This document shows positions 37,401 to 44,597 of a stretch of 64,000 nt of DNA, one piece after another; position 1 is the stretch's first letter; every line of letters starts with the position of its first letter. The position numbers and the translations under genes were made by a program. Under the pieces are notes generated by a model. The model ran no database searches and was not told where the DNA came from. It was given only the letters and a program-made list of their open reading frames with translations. The stretch covers positions 248,001 to 312,000 of the forward strand of contig NZ_CP091794.1 of the NCBI RefSeq assembly GCF_022024175.1. Reading direction: 5' to 3'. Source of the DNA: Prevotella communis. GTDB lineage: Bacteria; Bacteroidota; Bacteroidia; Bacteroidales; Bacteroidaceae.

Positions 37401-38483
37401 AAGGATGACCCTGCTTATGACACAAAAGAGGAGCGTACCGCAGGAAACAGTGCCATCACCTATGGCACCGGCCAGGCTTCTGTAAACGTCTTCGGCGGTA
37501 CCATTCACCGTGTCTTTGGTGGTTCTAACACCAAGGGTAATGTGAGAAAGAGCGCTGTCACCCTGCTGGACGAGAACAGCGGATGTGACTTCTGCGTGGA
37601 TGAAGCATACGGTGGTGGTAAGAGTGCACCGATGGATGCCGAGGCTAAGCTGCTGATGGCTTGTATCCCAGGTCTGAACGCTGCTTACGGTGGTGCTGAG
37701 GCTGCCGACATCCAGGGTGATGTGGTGCTCAATATCACTAATGGTACCTTCGACCGTATATTTGGTGGAAATAATGAGAGTGGTACCATCCGTGGTTCTA
37801 TCGTCGTGAATATTGAGGAGACTGGCTGCCGACCACTTATTATCGGTGAACTATATGGCGGTGGCAACCAGGCCGGTTATTCAAAGTATGGTTATAAGAA
37901 AGTGGATGACGTGTGGGTGCCCCGTGAGGCTAAAGATGGACAGGAACCGGGCACTGTGCTTGCTGCTGATCCTCAGGTAAATGTCAGGTCGTTTACCAGT
38001 ATAGGTAGTATCTATGGCGGTGGATATGGTGAGACGGCTGTCATGGTGGGCAACCCGCATGTGAACATCAATGTGACGGAAGGTAAGCATGCTGACAAGG
38101 TGGCTACAGACGCTTCCGATCCCGACTATGGCGTCTATGATGCAACAGGCTATAAAGGTGCAGAGAAAACCATTGATGGCCATCAGGTGATTATTCCTCC
38201 CCACGTAAAGGGTAAAATAGGTGCTATTCAGAATGTCTATGGTGGCGGTTATGGTGCCAAGGTGGATGGTGATACCTATGTGAATATCGGAACACAGGTT
38301 GGTGAGAGCATTGTGTTTAATACGCCCTTTACGAAAACGGTGAACAATATAGAGGTGAACACGACTTCTGAGGACCGTACCCATGAGGTGAAGGGTGTGG
38401 ACATTCGTGGAAGTATCTATGGCGGTGGATATGGTTCTACTGCTGTGGTTACAGGTAATACAAATGTGCAAATAGGAAAGTGA
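31401..38483 (+). CDS. Giant secreted glycine-rich repeat protein, about 2360 aa, no sorting tail
   Basis: Start taken at ATG 31401 because MTRLRLTISMLLMLTLGSG is a good signal peptide; from ATG 31122 the protein would have 93 extra residues of translated minisatellite. Order of parts (numbered from 31122): a trefoil-like segment (about 125-300), two chitobiase-C-terminal/FN3-like domains (about 325-470; ATIYYTTDGSTPTT and ATIHYTTDGTHATS), GLUG-like repeats (about 505-625), a long non-repeat region, then about 28 copies of the [VIL][YF]GGG motif from ~1200 to the end. It stops within the repeats, with no T9SS-like tail. Base composition is AT-richer before ~35.47 kb than after. Probably a surface or secreted solenoid adhesin; function unknown. 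Confidence 0.75.
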   Translation: MTRLRLTISMLLMLTLGSGSVWGQTSDYSGVYYIGTVTHSTESTTDNFYLCPTENYYYYQSTSPYYTNGDNGMPFLTTYKCRSTEEYDERKALWVIEKHPSLDCYYIKHAIDGKYLTYNAGFLTNKGRVRFHLEESPSNNDYALFYINYYDNTSSYEIISKYASDNNIDPDSNKPRKYLNINKGNQQSLAGTSADATQAILTGGIIGLWTAGNSESSGSGKFYLESAVSIDPPTITNNFDGTITIAAATGATIYYTTDGSTPTTESYAGTGTTSVNVNQTESMTVIKAIAKVESDYFPTVATTYNLPSCERPSISVSGGYVTITCTTEGATIHYTTDGTHATSSSTVYTGPFAKGSANEIRAIATKEGYVNSNEAALLPPTEVSFSSEITDMNGNYSLASNFSSDVSIGTSENPFSGTIDGNYQTFSLSQAFIDVADGAIIKNIIISSANISGSGNAGAIVNTAKGSTRIYNCGVLNGSISGDDNVGGIAGELQGLSRVINCYNYADIESGDNCGGIVGYNRVASTSSNLQTMVMNCMFYGNITGENAAPIYGGEIIHNKYSNANNTGLNNYCYFLYDEEKVPYVKTIANDKYHGALGAEERFLNRFEFFRMTLNSTRNMAAFYVTGDATQKDEMAKWVLDKSIAPYPILKTQGKYPSVVNPDAAHATAQTDRNKGGLLGTLSVTISGVGGGAQFTAPSGASITTNNLTLNITDKDYDNFNYNYKKVQLPYYNEVGTGNYTSGRVVTGWKITSITGGTPGSFTTDTYDYPSFNYVDRKCTNKDLYGTGGSNRVFAQGAYWEVPDGVESITIEPYWAKAVYLSDANYDVTYNGTSKYGVTVGGSCPSTYNGQQVYNSVSSAMTALGSNASHSVYDYAVVLVGNYHQYSNDALVKDNKPVTFMSADLDGDDEPDNTLFYYHNQRKRVSPIRFDFLNIPGVGMVKRTHDATMDPEPGIFKPRGWFEITNTVFIRFGQFEYAGGNNGDTKDIMAPLILQGGIYEQFVSCTRANAQNTNYLLIGSNAWFKNFANGCHTAQANITPKVPVNVSGGDYTNFYLTGIYQPNTNENEENAECYIDGGRFTEVAGAGMQQIKGDVTWLINAADITSFFGGGINATKPITGSISTTISNSNVDEFYGGPKFGDMYEEKTVTTNATDCHFGKFFGAGYGGTAFNRVGCEDDSKTDNSRGWDSWVTKYYKRAYDEGNGGISTNYDYEFILHSDGNQTVARFFVNYASLSLASTRNVTNTLSGCTIGTFYGGGSLGAVNGDVNSTLTNCTVTGSAFGAGFSASVPTVEVWNKSAYLNPKPTYNRTANVFNNANVKTPKDNNQFVVYTWSKEYGTNANPFTDTEDGKHYIHTDVSLDGLGAVTGKATLTINGTTTVGKSVYGGGEESGVAGDTEVNVTSGTIGSQGQGGVEYGNVYGGGKGKVGDKVAGYVKGNTTVNISQASADKPTTIYHNVYGGGAYGSVGDFTYDGTTGMPTALATANTGACTINITGGTLGSDGKENGMVFGSSRGDVATPEGEPAVDPNDRMAWVYSTHVTIGDADAATSPDIRGSIYGGGENGHTFQNAVVDINKGKIGITDTSIDGGAAYAYRGNVYGGGCGTDKYDSNGDGIKDKYNPLAGIVQGTATVNITGGQVVHNVYGAGAMGSVGGGAEANSGKTTINVTGGRIGYNGDGNGYLFGAARGEFGVSTAASGLANVRETVVNINYATTPAADNADKNVQLIAGSVFGGGEAGTVKESVAVNMTGGLILKDVYGGGALADTQTGNWDATANEDAGDWADAEKKSALHTTTVRLTGGRVGEEVFGGGLGEAGKPAYVWGDVLIDLNGTTSSGTTGTPIADDAKGCVVGQVFGCNNINGTPKGTVTVHVYATQSPDKDNISTKPAKGTETFDVEAVYGGGSLAAYEPEGGKNTNKSTKVIIDGCGLTSIRQVYGGGNAASTPATNVEVNGTYEILELFGGGNGLDNLPDGRPNPGANVGYKNYTIYEQDDEDNWIAKDDPAYDTKEERTAGNSAITYGTGQASVNVFGGTIHRVFGGSNTKGNVRKSAVTLLDENSGCDFCVDEAYGGGKSAPMDAEAKLLMACIPGLNAAYGGAEAADIQGDVVLNITNGTFDRIFGGNNESGTIRGSIVVNIEETGCRPLIIGELYGGGNQAGYSKYGYKKVDDVWVPREAKDGQEPGTVLAADPQVNVRSFTSIGSIYGGGYGETAVMVGNPHVNINVTEGKHADKVATDASDPDYGVYDATGYKGAEKTIDGHQVIIPPHVKGKIGAIQNVYGGGYGAKVDGDTYVNIGTQVGESIVFNTPFTKTVNNIEVNTTSEDRTHEVKGVDIRGSIYGGGYGSTAVVTGNTNVQIGK

Positions 38484-39268
38484 TGCGTAGATGGACCATA
38501 TTGCTGCTGTTTTTTGTCTGTTCTGTGAAAGGATGGACACAGGAGAATGCATTCCCGTATCCAGAGATACCGGTATCGCTGACAGACGAGAAAGCACGGT
38601 TAGCCTATACGTTGGAACATTTCTGGGAAAACTATGACTTTAGAAACTCTTCGCAAACCAACCATCAGATTGGCGAACAGGGTTTTGTTGACTTTGCCAA
38701 TCTGATGGCATATGCTGATTCTGCAACTTGTGCCAAGGCTGCGGGCATCTTTGCAGAGGGTGTGATATCTTCGGAACAAAGACTGAACTTCTTTGAAGAG
38801 TTGGCTCGTCATTATTTGGAGAACCCACAGTCTCCGCTTCGCAACGACATGGTGTATTGCCATCTGCTACGTGCTTTTCCTGCATCGCCGCAGCGGCAGT
38901 TCCTCATTCGTCAGTTGTCCCTGAATCAACCGGGAATGATACCGGCAGACTGTTCCTTTGTTGATGCAGAAGGAAACAGACAACGTCTTTATACTCTTCA
39001 GGGGCAACACATCCTTATAGTGTTCTTTGACCCTCAATGTGAGCATTGTCAGGAGCAAATGCCTCAGATAAAACGTGAGCCTTTGTTGCAAAAAACATCG
39101 GGACTCAAGGTCGTTTATATTGATACGAACTTGAATCCCGATGTGATGAAGGTTTTTTATTTGCCAGCGTTACCGTCGCTTTATCTCTTGGATGCCCATA
39201 AGCGGGTTGTCGTCAAGGACGGGTCGTTACAGCAGATTGTCAGTCAGCTTAACGTACTACTTCCGTAA
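38483..39268 (+). CDS. DUF5106/thioredoxin-fold exported protein
   Basis: Protein of 261 aa starting at ATG 38483, which shares a base with the giant gene's stop (TGATG), so translation is probably coupled. Signal peptide MRRWTILLLFFVCSVKGWT. The N-terminal half (about 30-150) resembles DUF5106; the C-terminal half is a TlpA-like thioredoxin fold with the redox motif DPQCEHCQEQMP and a cis-Pro loop region LPALPSLYLLD. Likely a periplasmic thiol-disulfide protein. As last gene of the cluster it may help fold the exported products; several cysteines in the first giant occur at its GG motifs. It ends convergent with the flavodoxin gene, overlapping by 20 nt. Confidence 0.8.
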   Translation: MRRWTILLLFFVCSVKGWTQENAFPYPEIPVSLTDEKARLAYTLEHFWENYDFRNSSQTNHQIGEQGFVDFANLMAYADSATCAKAAGIFAEGVISSEQRLNFFEELARHYLENPQSPLRNDMVYCHLLRAFPASPQRQFLIRQLSLNQPGMIPADCSFVDAEGNRQRLYTLQGQHILIVFFDPQCEHCQEQMPQIKREPLLQKTSGLKVVYIDTNLNPDVMKVFYLPALPSLYLLDAHKRVVVKDGSLQQIVSQLNVLLP

Positions 39269-40046
39269 ACTCAGCTTTGGCATCCTTGCCTACGGTGACG
39301 TAGATAATGGATGTTGTCTCACCGCCACCGTTCATGCCACGGCTGGCAACCGTAAATTTGTAATCGGTGCCATCGGGTGTCTGACGCTTGCCTACTGTTT
39401 GTGGTGTGCCCAAGGGGAACTGATAGCTGGAGCAGGCGGCGTCGAAAATTTTTTTGTCGGTTTCTGTCACGGGCTTTTGCTCAGAGTAGTCGGGCAACTT
39501 CTCTACGCTCCCTTTCTTGTAACCATTCTCTTTCAGGAAACGATCCAGTTCTTTGGCGGCGGCATTTACGCGGGCAGTGCGTACACCATAGCCTTTTGCA
39601 ATAGTGGCTTTGGGTAATGCTTTCTTGAGCGCATCTGAAGAGGTGTTCAGACCGCCACTGCCGAAAGTACAGAATGGTACTATCGTCTTACCGGCAAAGT
39701 CTTGCTCTTTTACCAGTGTGATGATAGGATTGGCATAGGTGCCAAACCAAATGGGGTAGCCTAGGAAAATGATGTCGTAGTCGGCAATCTGTTTCTTTAA
39801 AGGCTTAATAGCTGGCATCTCGCCGCTCTGCATCTCGCGTTGTCCGCGTTGGATTGTCTCTTGGAAATTGCCAGAGTAGGGCACTACAGCCTCTATCTCT
39901 TCGATATCGGCTCCTAACTGTTTCTGCAGCTCCTGAGCAATGGTCTTCGTTGTTCCTGTCTCAGAATAATACAGCACCAGCTGCTTTTGTGCATAACTTG
40001 TTGTCATTGTTGCCATCATGACGATAAGTGAAAATAGTTTTCTCAT
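39249..40046 (-). CDS. Exported flavodoxin-like protein
   Basis: Protein of 265 aa with a Sec-type signal peptide (MRKLFSLIVMMATMTTSYA). The flavodoxin fold begins directly after it: QLVLYYSETGTTKTIAQEL is the FMN phosphate-binding loop, IIFLGYPIWFGTYANP and VPFCTFGSGGLNTSSDAL are the isoalloxazine-binding segments. The last ~85 residues (from about YSEQKPVTETD) form an extra domain with predicted strands (DYKFTVASRGMNGGGETTSIIYVTV). An FMN protein in the periplasm would take electrons from a membrane donor; its partner is not in the window. Second gene of a unit with the upstream GT4 (25-nt gap). Confidence 0.82.
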   Translation of the reverse strand: MRKLFSLIVMMATMTTSYAQKQLVLYYSETGTTKTIAQELQKQLGADIEEIEAVVPYSGNFQETIQRGQREMQSGEMPAIKPLKKQIADYDIIFLGYPIWFGTYANPIITLVKEQDFAGKTIVPFCTFGSGGLNTSSDALKKALPKATIAKGYGVRTARVNAAAKELDRFLKENGYKKGSVEKLPDYSEQKPVTETDKKIFDAACSSYQFPLGTPQTVGKRQTPDGTDYKFTVASRGMNGGGETTSIIYVTVGKDAKAEFTEVVR

Positions 40047-40071
40047 AAGTTTTTAGTTTATATGGGTTGAT

Positions 40072-41187
40072 TTAAATGAGCTCGCGGTAGATATCAGCCA
40101 TCTGACTGGCGACACTGTTCCCTTGAAAGCGCTTAATGTATTGCATGCTGCGTTCTATGCGCTGTTCGCGGCCTTCAGCGCCGTGTAGTGTTGCCATGAT
40201 GGCATGCGCCATGCCCTCAGCATCATCTGGCGCCACATAGAAAGCGTCGGGACCGCCTGCTTCCTCGAGGCAGGAACCTGTGCAAGCTACAACTGGCAGA
40301 CCGGAACTGATGGCTTCGATGATAGGAATGCCAAAACCTTCGTAGACGGAGGGGTATACAAAAGCCTCGGCATTGGCATAATAGGGCACGAGTTCGGGAT
40401 TGCTGACAGCATGGAGCATGATAACACGATGTTCGAGACCATGCTTCTTGGCATAGGCTTTTACCTCATCGGCATAAGGCGTCTGCCTACCGATGATAAC
40501 AAGGGATAAGTCCTCAGGCAAATATGGCAGTGCCTTCACAGCCAGCAGAATGTTCTTGCGTCGCTCAATCGTACCTACGCTGAGAATATAACGGGCAGGA
40601 AGACCGCTTCTGTCGGCTGAGGCTGACCTCTGGAACTTTGGAGAACAGCTCTGGTAGACCAAAGAGATGCGACTCTCGTCAACACCGCCAAGTTCTATGA
40701 TATCCCGTTTGGTACATTCGCTGATAGCCACGATATGACTGGCCTCACGGATTGTCTGACGGAACTTCCAGGTGTATATCTTGACGTCAATCCAGTTGTA
40801 GAACTCAGGATGACGCATGAATATCAGGTCGTGGATTGTGACGATACTCTTGATGCCACTCTTGCTGATGTTAATAGGCAGTTCGCCGGAAAGTCCGTGA
40901 TATAACTGAACACCATCGCGTTTCAAGTCGTTGGTGATGCCGCGACTACGCCATATGGCAGCCCGTAGTCCGGAAAGTCCCTGACCGGGGTAACAGAAAG
41001 TGACGTTGGGGCGCTCAATAATCTGTCCCCTTAGATTCGTACGTCCGGAATTGGGGGCATACAGACGAAGGGACAAGGAGTCATCCTGTGCAAGGTCATT
41101 GATAAGTGTTCGTCCGTAACTTCCCAATCCTGTGCCATTGCTGACAATTCTTTTTGCATCGAAGCCTATAATCATGCTTTTATTCAT
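40072..41187 (-). CDS. Glycosyltransferase family 4
   Basis: GT-B enzyme of 371 aa. The N-terminal domain begins MIIGFDAKRIVSNGTGLGSYGRTL; the donor-binding half has LSVGTIERRKNILLAVKAL and the family signature YPSVYEGFGIPIIEAISSGLPVVAC, with the EX7E glutamates. Retaining sugar-nucleotide-dependent transfer to a glycan; donor unknown. Start at 41187 leaves only about 3 nt after the predicted transcription start (TACCTTTG at 41203-41196), so Met5 at 41175 is an alternative. Divergent from the GT25 gene. Confidence 0.85.
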   Translation of the reverse strand: MNKSMIIGFDAKRIVSNGTGLGSYGRTLINDLAQDDSLSLRLYAPNSGRTNLRGQIIERPNVTFCYPGQGLSGLRAAIWRSRGITNDLKRDGVQLYHGLSGELPINISKSGIKSIVTIHDLIFMRHPEFYNWIDVKIYTWKFRQTIREASHIVAISECTKRDIIELGGVDESRISLVYQSCSPKFQRSASADRSGLPARYILSVGTIERRKNILLAVKALPYLPEDLSLVIIGRQTPYADEVKAYAKKHGLEHRVIMLHAVSNPELVPYYANAEAFVYPSVYEGFGIPIIEAISSGLPVVACTGSCLEEAGGPDAFYVAPDDAEGMAHAIMATLHGAEGREQRIERSMQYIKRFQGNSVASQMADIYRELI

Positions 41188-41195
41188 ATTTTCGG

Positions 41196-41255
41196 CAAAG
41201 GTACGAAATAAATCACAGACGTAGTGTTATAATTCATAATTATTTCATACCTTTG
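41196..41255. promoter_or_regulatory. Divergent promoter pair, GT4 / GT25
   Basis: TACCTTTG on the minus strand (41203-41196) and TACCTTTG on the plus strand (41248-41255), both exact TAnnTTTG. The two -7 boxes are identical in sequence and 44 nt apart. Confidence 0.65.
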
Positions 41256-41293
41256 CATACAAATAGTATAAAAAAGACTTGAGATTTGATAGA

Positions 41294-42010
41294 ATGACGA
41301 GGATTCTGGTTATACACGCAGCTTCATTGAAAGAACGTGGTGAGCACATAGACCGAATGCTGAAAGGCATGGGGCTGGAGTATGAGTTCATAGCGGAGGC
41401 TGACCGTGACCTGTTGACCGATGAGCTGATGAACCGTTATCTTGCTGATGGACCGGAAAAGATGCGTGAGAAATTATCAACGGCATCGTGTACCATAAAA
41501 CATTTTATAGCCTGCGAGAAAGTCCTGGAGGCTCATGATGACGGTGCTTTGATATTGGAGGACGACATCGTCCTGCACAAGGATTTCCAATCGCTTTTTG
41601 GAAGGTGTATGAGCGAGTATCAGCAGCATCATGCCGACAGCCCGATCCTGATTTCATTAGAGGATAGTTCTTTGCGGTTTGTCCCTCGTAGTCAACGCAC
41701 TAAGGGACAAATGCTTTACCCTGCAGAGAAAGGCCGTATGGCAGGTGCCTATTATGTGAATAAGCAGGCCTGTCAGGCTATCATTGACAGTTTGAAGGCA
41801 GAGCGTTGCAGAATCCCGATTGACCACTATCACAACCTATTGATGAGTCGTGGTCTTATTCAATGCCTATGGGCTCAGCCAGCCATGGCCACCCAAGGGT
41901 CGTTTATGGGTGTCTTTGGCTCATCGCTCTCAAAGCGCAATGACCGGATGATCAAGTTGCGTTGGATATTTAAGAAAAATTACAAACGATTTCTTTATTG
42001 GTTAAGATAA
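41294..42010 (+). CDS. Glycosyltransferase family 25 (LPS glycan type)
   Basis: Protein of 238 aa starting MTRILVIHAASLKERGEHI at ATG 41294; a TTG at 41279 is also in frame but less convincing. The N-terminal segment, the SCTIKHFIACEKVLE helix and the acidic metal site in DGALILEDDIVLHKDF are diagnostic of GT25, which includes lipooligosaccharide galactosyltransferases. MAGAYYVNKQACQAIID and IDHYHNLLM follow, as in the family. Cytoplasmic face of the inner membrane. Upstream of the GT2 gene with a 19-nt gap, so the two form a unit. Confidence 0.83.
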   Translation: MTRILVIHAASLKERGEHIDRMLKGMGLEYEFIAEADRDLLTDELMNRYLADGPEKMREKLSTASCTIKHFIACEKVLEAHDDGALILEDDIVLHKDFQSLFGRCMSEYQQHHADSPILISLEDSSLRFVPRSQRTKGQMLYPAEKGRMAGAYYVNKQACQAIIDSLKAERCRIPIDHYHNLLMSRGLIQCLWAQPAMATQGSFMGVFGSSLSKRNDRMIKLRWIFKKNYKRFLYWLR

Positions 42011-42029
42011 CCACAAATGATATAAAAAT

Positions 42030-42920
42030 ATGGGTACCCCAAGACGATTCTCGATACTTATCCCTACTTGGAATAACTTGGCTTTTCTGCAACTGTGTAT
42101 TCAGAGCATCAGAAAGAATTCAGCCATAGATCATGAGATATTGGTTCATGTCAATGATGGTAGTGATGGCACTTTGGCGTGGGTCAAGGCGCAAAGCGAT
42201 ATTAAATATACGCATTCTGATGAGAATATAGGTGTGTGCTATGCCCTTAATGGTCTTCGCACGCTGATGACAACGGAATATGTGCTGTTCATGAACGACG
42301 ACATGTATGTGTGTCCGGGATGGGATACGGCTCTTGATGAGGAGATTACGGCCATTGGCCATAACAGGTTCTTCTTGTCAGCCACACTCATACAGCCTCG
42401 TCCTTTCTTCTGTAAGAGTGTCATAGCTCCGGCAGACTATGGTCAGACGGTTGAGTCCTTTGATGAAGAACGTCTGTTAAAGGAATATCAGGAGCTGAAA
42501 CATGATGACTGGCAGGGTGCAACATGGCCTCCTAATGTGGTACACCGTGATATGTGGGACTTAGTGGGAGGATATAGCATAGAGTATAGCCCGGGCATGT
42601 ATAGCGACCCTGATTTTTCTGCCAAGCTGTGGAAGGCTGGTGTCAGACTGTTCAAAGGCGTGAGTCGTAGTCGTGTATATCATTTTGAGGCACGTTCAAC
42701 ACATCGCATCATTAAGAACGACGGTTCTACTCAGTTCCTCCGCAAGTGGGGTATTACATCTGCATCGTTTATCCGTGACGTGCTTCACCGGGGCGAAAAA
42801 TGGAACGGCCAGCTTGATGCTCCGTCTTCACGTTTGAAGGCAGACTTGCTGCGCAGTCGTCTGAAACGTCTGCTGACGATATTCCGTGATGTACGTATCA
42901 AGAATATCTGGGAAGACTAG
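42030..42920 (+). CDS. Glycosyltransferase family 2
   Basis: GT-A enzyme of 296 aa. FSILIPTWNNLAFLQLCIQSI opens the nucleotide-binding fold, VNDGSDG and VLFMNDDMYV supply the Asp residues that bind nucleotide and metal, and SDPDFSAKLWKAG near residue 190 resembles the acceptor-side ED/DPDF motif. No membrane segment. Probably adds one sugar of a surface glycan; donor and acceptor unknown. Ends convergent with the LicD gene, sharing 4 nt. Confidence 0.85.
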   Translation: MGTPRRFSILIPTWNNLAFLQLCIQSIRKNSAIDHEILVHVNDGSDGTLAWVKAQSDIKYTHSDENIGVCYALNGLRTLMTTEYVLFMNDDMYVCPGWDTALDEEITAIGHNRFFLSATLIQPRPFFCKSVIAPADYGQTVESFDEERLLKEYQELKHDDWQGATWPPNVVHRDMWDLVGGYSIEYSPGMYSDPDFSAKLWKAGVRLFKGVSRSRVYHFEARSTHRIIKNDGSTQFLRKWGITSASFIRDVLHRGEKWNGQLDAPSSRLKADLLRSRLKRLLTIFRDVRIKNIWED

Positions 42921-43756
42921 GTGTCCTGTTTCATGAACACCCGTTTGTCGTCATATTCGCGATAGGGGAGGTTATAGTCGAGATAGAAGAAGTTGTGCTG
43001 ACGCTGATGATCGTGAGGAGGTACGACCATGTAGTCACCGTATTTCTGCGTGAGATAAGTATCAGCGTGCTCAACTCCCATCAAGGTCTTTCCTTCAAAT
43101 TCAATGGGGGTAGGACGGCCTAATACAGATTTGTCGCAGATACCGTTCATGCCGTCATCATAGTCGGCCACCAGTGTGCAATCATCAAATGAGTAGCGTG
43201 TCATGATATTGCGCAAACGACGTTGTACGGCAGCATTGCTTGTCAGCCATTGACACAATAAGGGTATCCATGATGAAGGACCATGACCATGCTTGAAAGG
43301 ATCGCGATGAAGAAAATATATGATGCGTTTCTGAATCTCGTAGTGTGAGAACTGAAAACGCTGTTTCCATGACTGTTGTGGTACACCATCGAGTGGGAAT
43401 ACATCAATATAGAGGCCTCCGATATAATTGATGTGGGCACGCTCTATTAATGTTGTGGAACTGTCCTGGATCTTCCCGAACGGACCTGGATAGAGCGGGT
43501 CGGTCTCAGCACTGACAGCTTCGTATGGAGCAGGGAGCCATTCGTGTGCGTGAGCCATCAGACGGTCGTAATCGGGACGTGGCATACAGATATCCATATC
43601 ATCGTCCCAGGGAATGAACCCACCATGTCGCACTGCGCCTAACATGGTGCCTGCCCAAAGATAATATCGCAAATCATGTTCACGACAGACTTTGTCAACA
43701 GCTAAAAGTATGTTGAGTATATGTAATTGTAAGGGTCTGATGTCGTAATTCGCCAT
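42917..43756 (-). CDS. LicD family phosphotransferase (copy 1)
   Basis: Protein of 279 aa. Start MANYDIRPLQLHILNI at 43756 is supported by TAACTTTG at 43788-43781; the open frame further upstream crosses that promoter. The family core is HDLRYYLWAGTMLGAVRHGG followed by FIPWDDDMDICMPR (Asp51-Asp53, Asp55), which is the metal-binding nucleotidyltransferase-like site. LicD proteins transfer phosphocholine or related phospho-groups to LPS or teichoic acid sugars. It is clearly paralogous to the LicD protein at 44587-45435. No choline kinase or cytidylyltransferase is in the window, so the transferred group is unknown. Confidence 0.87.
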   Translation of the reverse strand: MANYDIRPLQLHILNILLAVDKVCREHDLRYYLWAGTMLGAVRHGGFIPWDDDMDICMPRPDYDRLMAHAHEWLPAPYEAVSAETDPLYPGPFGKIQDSSTTLIERAHINYIGGLYIDVFPLDGVPQQSWKQRFQFSHYEIQKRIIYFLHRDPFKHGHGPSSWIPLLCQWLTSNAAVQRRLRNIMTRYSFDDCTLVADYDDGMNGICDKSVLGRPTPIEFEGKTLMGVEHADTYLTQKYGDYMVVPPHDHQRQHNFFYLDYNLPYREYDDKRVFMKQDT

Positions 43757-43780
43757 AGTGTAAGATGTGTTTCTTGCGTG

Positions 43781-43850
43781 CAAAGTTACATATTTTTCTT
43801 TAATTTTAAGACGATTTGTGCAGAGAGTTGCATTTTTATTTGTACTTTTG
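43781..43850. promoter_or_regulatory. Divergent promoter pair, LicD copy 1 / Kdo-WaaP-type kinase
   Basis: Minus-strand TAACTTTG at 43788-43781, 24 nt before the LicD start. Plus-strand TACTTTTG at 43843-43850 with TTTG at 43815-43818 (24-nt spacer), 24 nt before the kinase start. Confidence 0.65.
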
Positions 43851-43874
43851 CATAACTCAAGAAATGGAGAACGA

Positions 43875-44597
43875 ATGAAGGTTGTCATTGATCAGCAGTT
43901 CCAGAAGTACGAAAACTTCATCAGACAGATACCTCGTCTGATAGAAGACGGTGTTGGCACTACCGTGTATGATGGGCGTAATAAGGTAGTAAGACTGGAA
44001 TATGAAGGAGAGACGATGATGGTGAAGTGTTTCAAGCGCGTGAACATCATCCAGCAGATTGTCTACACCTTCTTCCGTAAGTCTAAGGCTGAGCGGGCCT
44101 TTCTCTTTGCAGGAGAATTTGCCAGTCGGGGAATCAACACACCCCAGCGTATTGCCTTTTTGGAAGAGAAACGCTGTGGCTTGTTCCTGAAAGGCTATTT
44201 CGTCAGTAAGGAGGTTGAGGGAACGGAATGCCATCTGTTGCTGAGAGAGGTGAAAGAGTTCAGTCCTCAGTTGGCTGATGCCGTGATGAAACAGACTCTT
44301 TTGATGCATAGCAAAGGCATCCTGCATGGTGATCTGAACCTGTCGAACTTCCTCTGTACAGAGAAGTCTGGCAACTATTATTTTAATATGATTGACATCA
44401 ACCGTTCCCGTTTCTGTGACGGTTATCCCTCCAACAAGGAATGTCTGAAGAATCTGGTGAGGACAACCCATCGGCGAGACCTTTATGAATATCTCGTTGC
44501 CAGTTATGCGCGTCAAAGAGGGTGGGATGAAAAGGAAACGGTCCAACAGGCTGTTGCACTGCTCGACCGTTTTGAACATCGGAGGTTTAAACTTTAG
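43875..44597 (+). CDS. Lipopolysaccharide kinase (Kdo/WaaP family)
   Basis: Protein of 240 aa starting MKVVIDQQFQKYENF. Kinase-like features: candidate ATP lysine in MMVKCFKR (Lys51), catalytic loop ILHGDLNLSNFL with His151 and Asp153, and metal-binding MIDINRSRF (Asp174). This is the Kdo kinase/WaaP pattern, ATP-dependent phosphorylation of Kdo or heptose in the LPS inner core. Bacteroidetes commonly phosphorylate Kdo, which fits. It lies between the two convergent LicD genes and overlaps the end of the second by 11 nt. Cytoplasmic. Confidence 0.85.
   Translation: MKVVIDQQFQKYENFIRQIPRLIEDGVGTTVYDGRNKVVRLEYEGETMMVKCFKRVNIIQQIVYTFFRKSKAERAFLFAGEFASRGINTPQRIAFLEEKRCGLFLKGYFVSKEVEGTECHLLLREVKEFSPQLADAVMKQTLLMHSKGILHGDLNLSNFLCTEKSGNYYFNMIDINRSRFCDGYPSNKECLKNLVRTTHRRDLYEYLVASYARQRGWDEKETVQQAVALLDRFEHRRFKL

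Noticed and set aside
19004..38483. Could the regularly spaced GGTGGT-rich repeats be a CRISPR array?
   Set aside because: Spacing varies, repeat units are degenerate and in frame, there is no leader or cas gene, and the frames stay open for thousands of codons.
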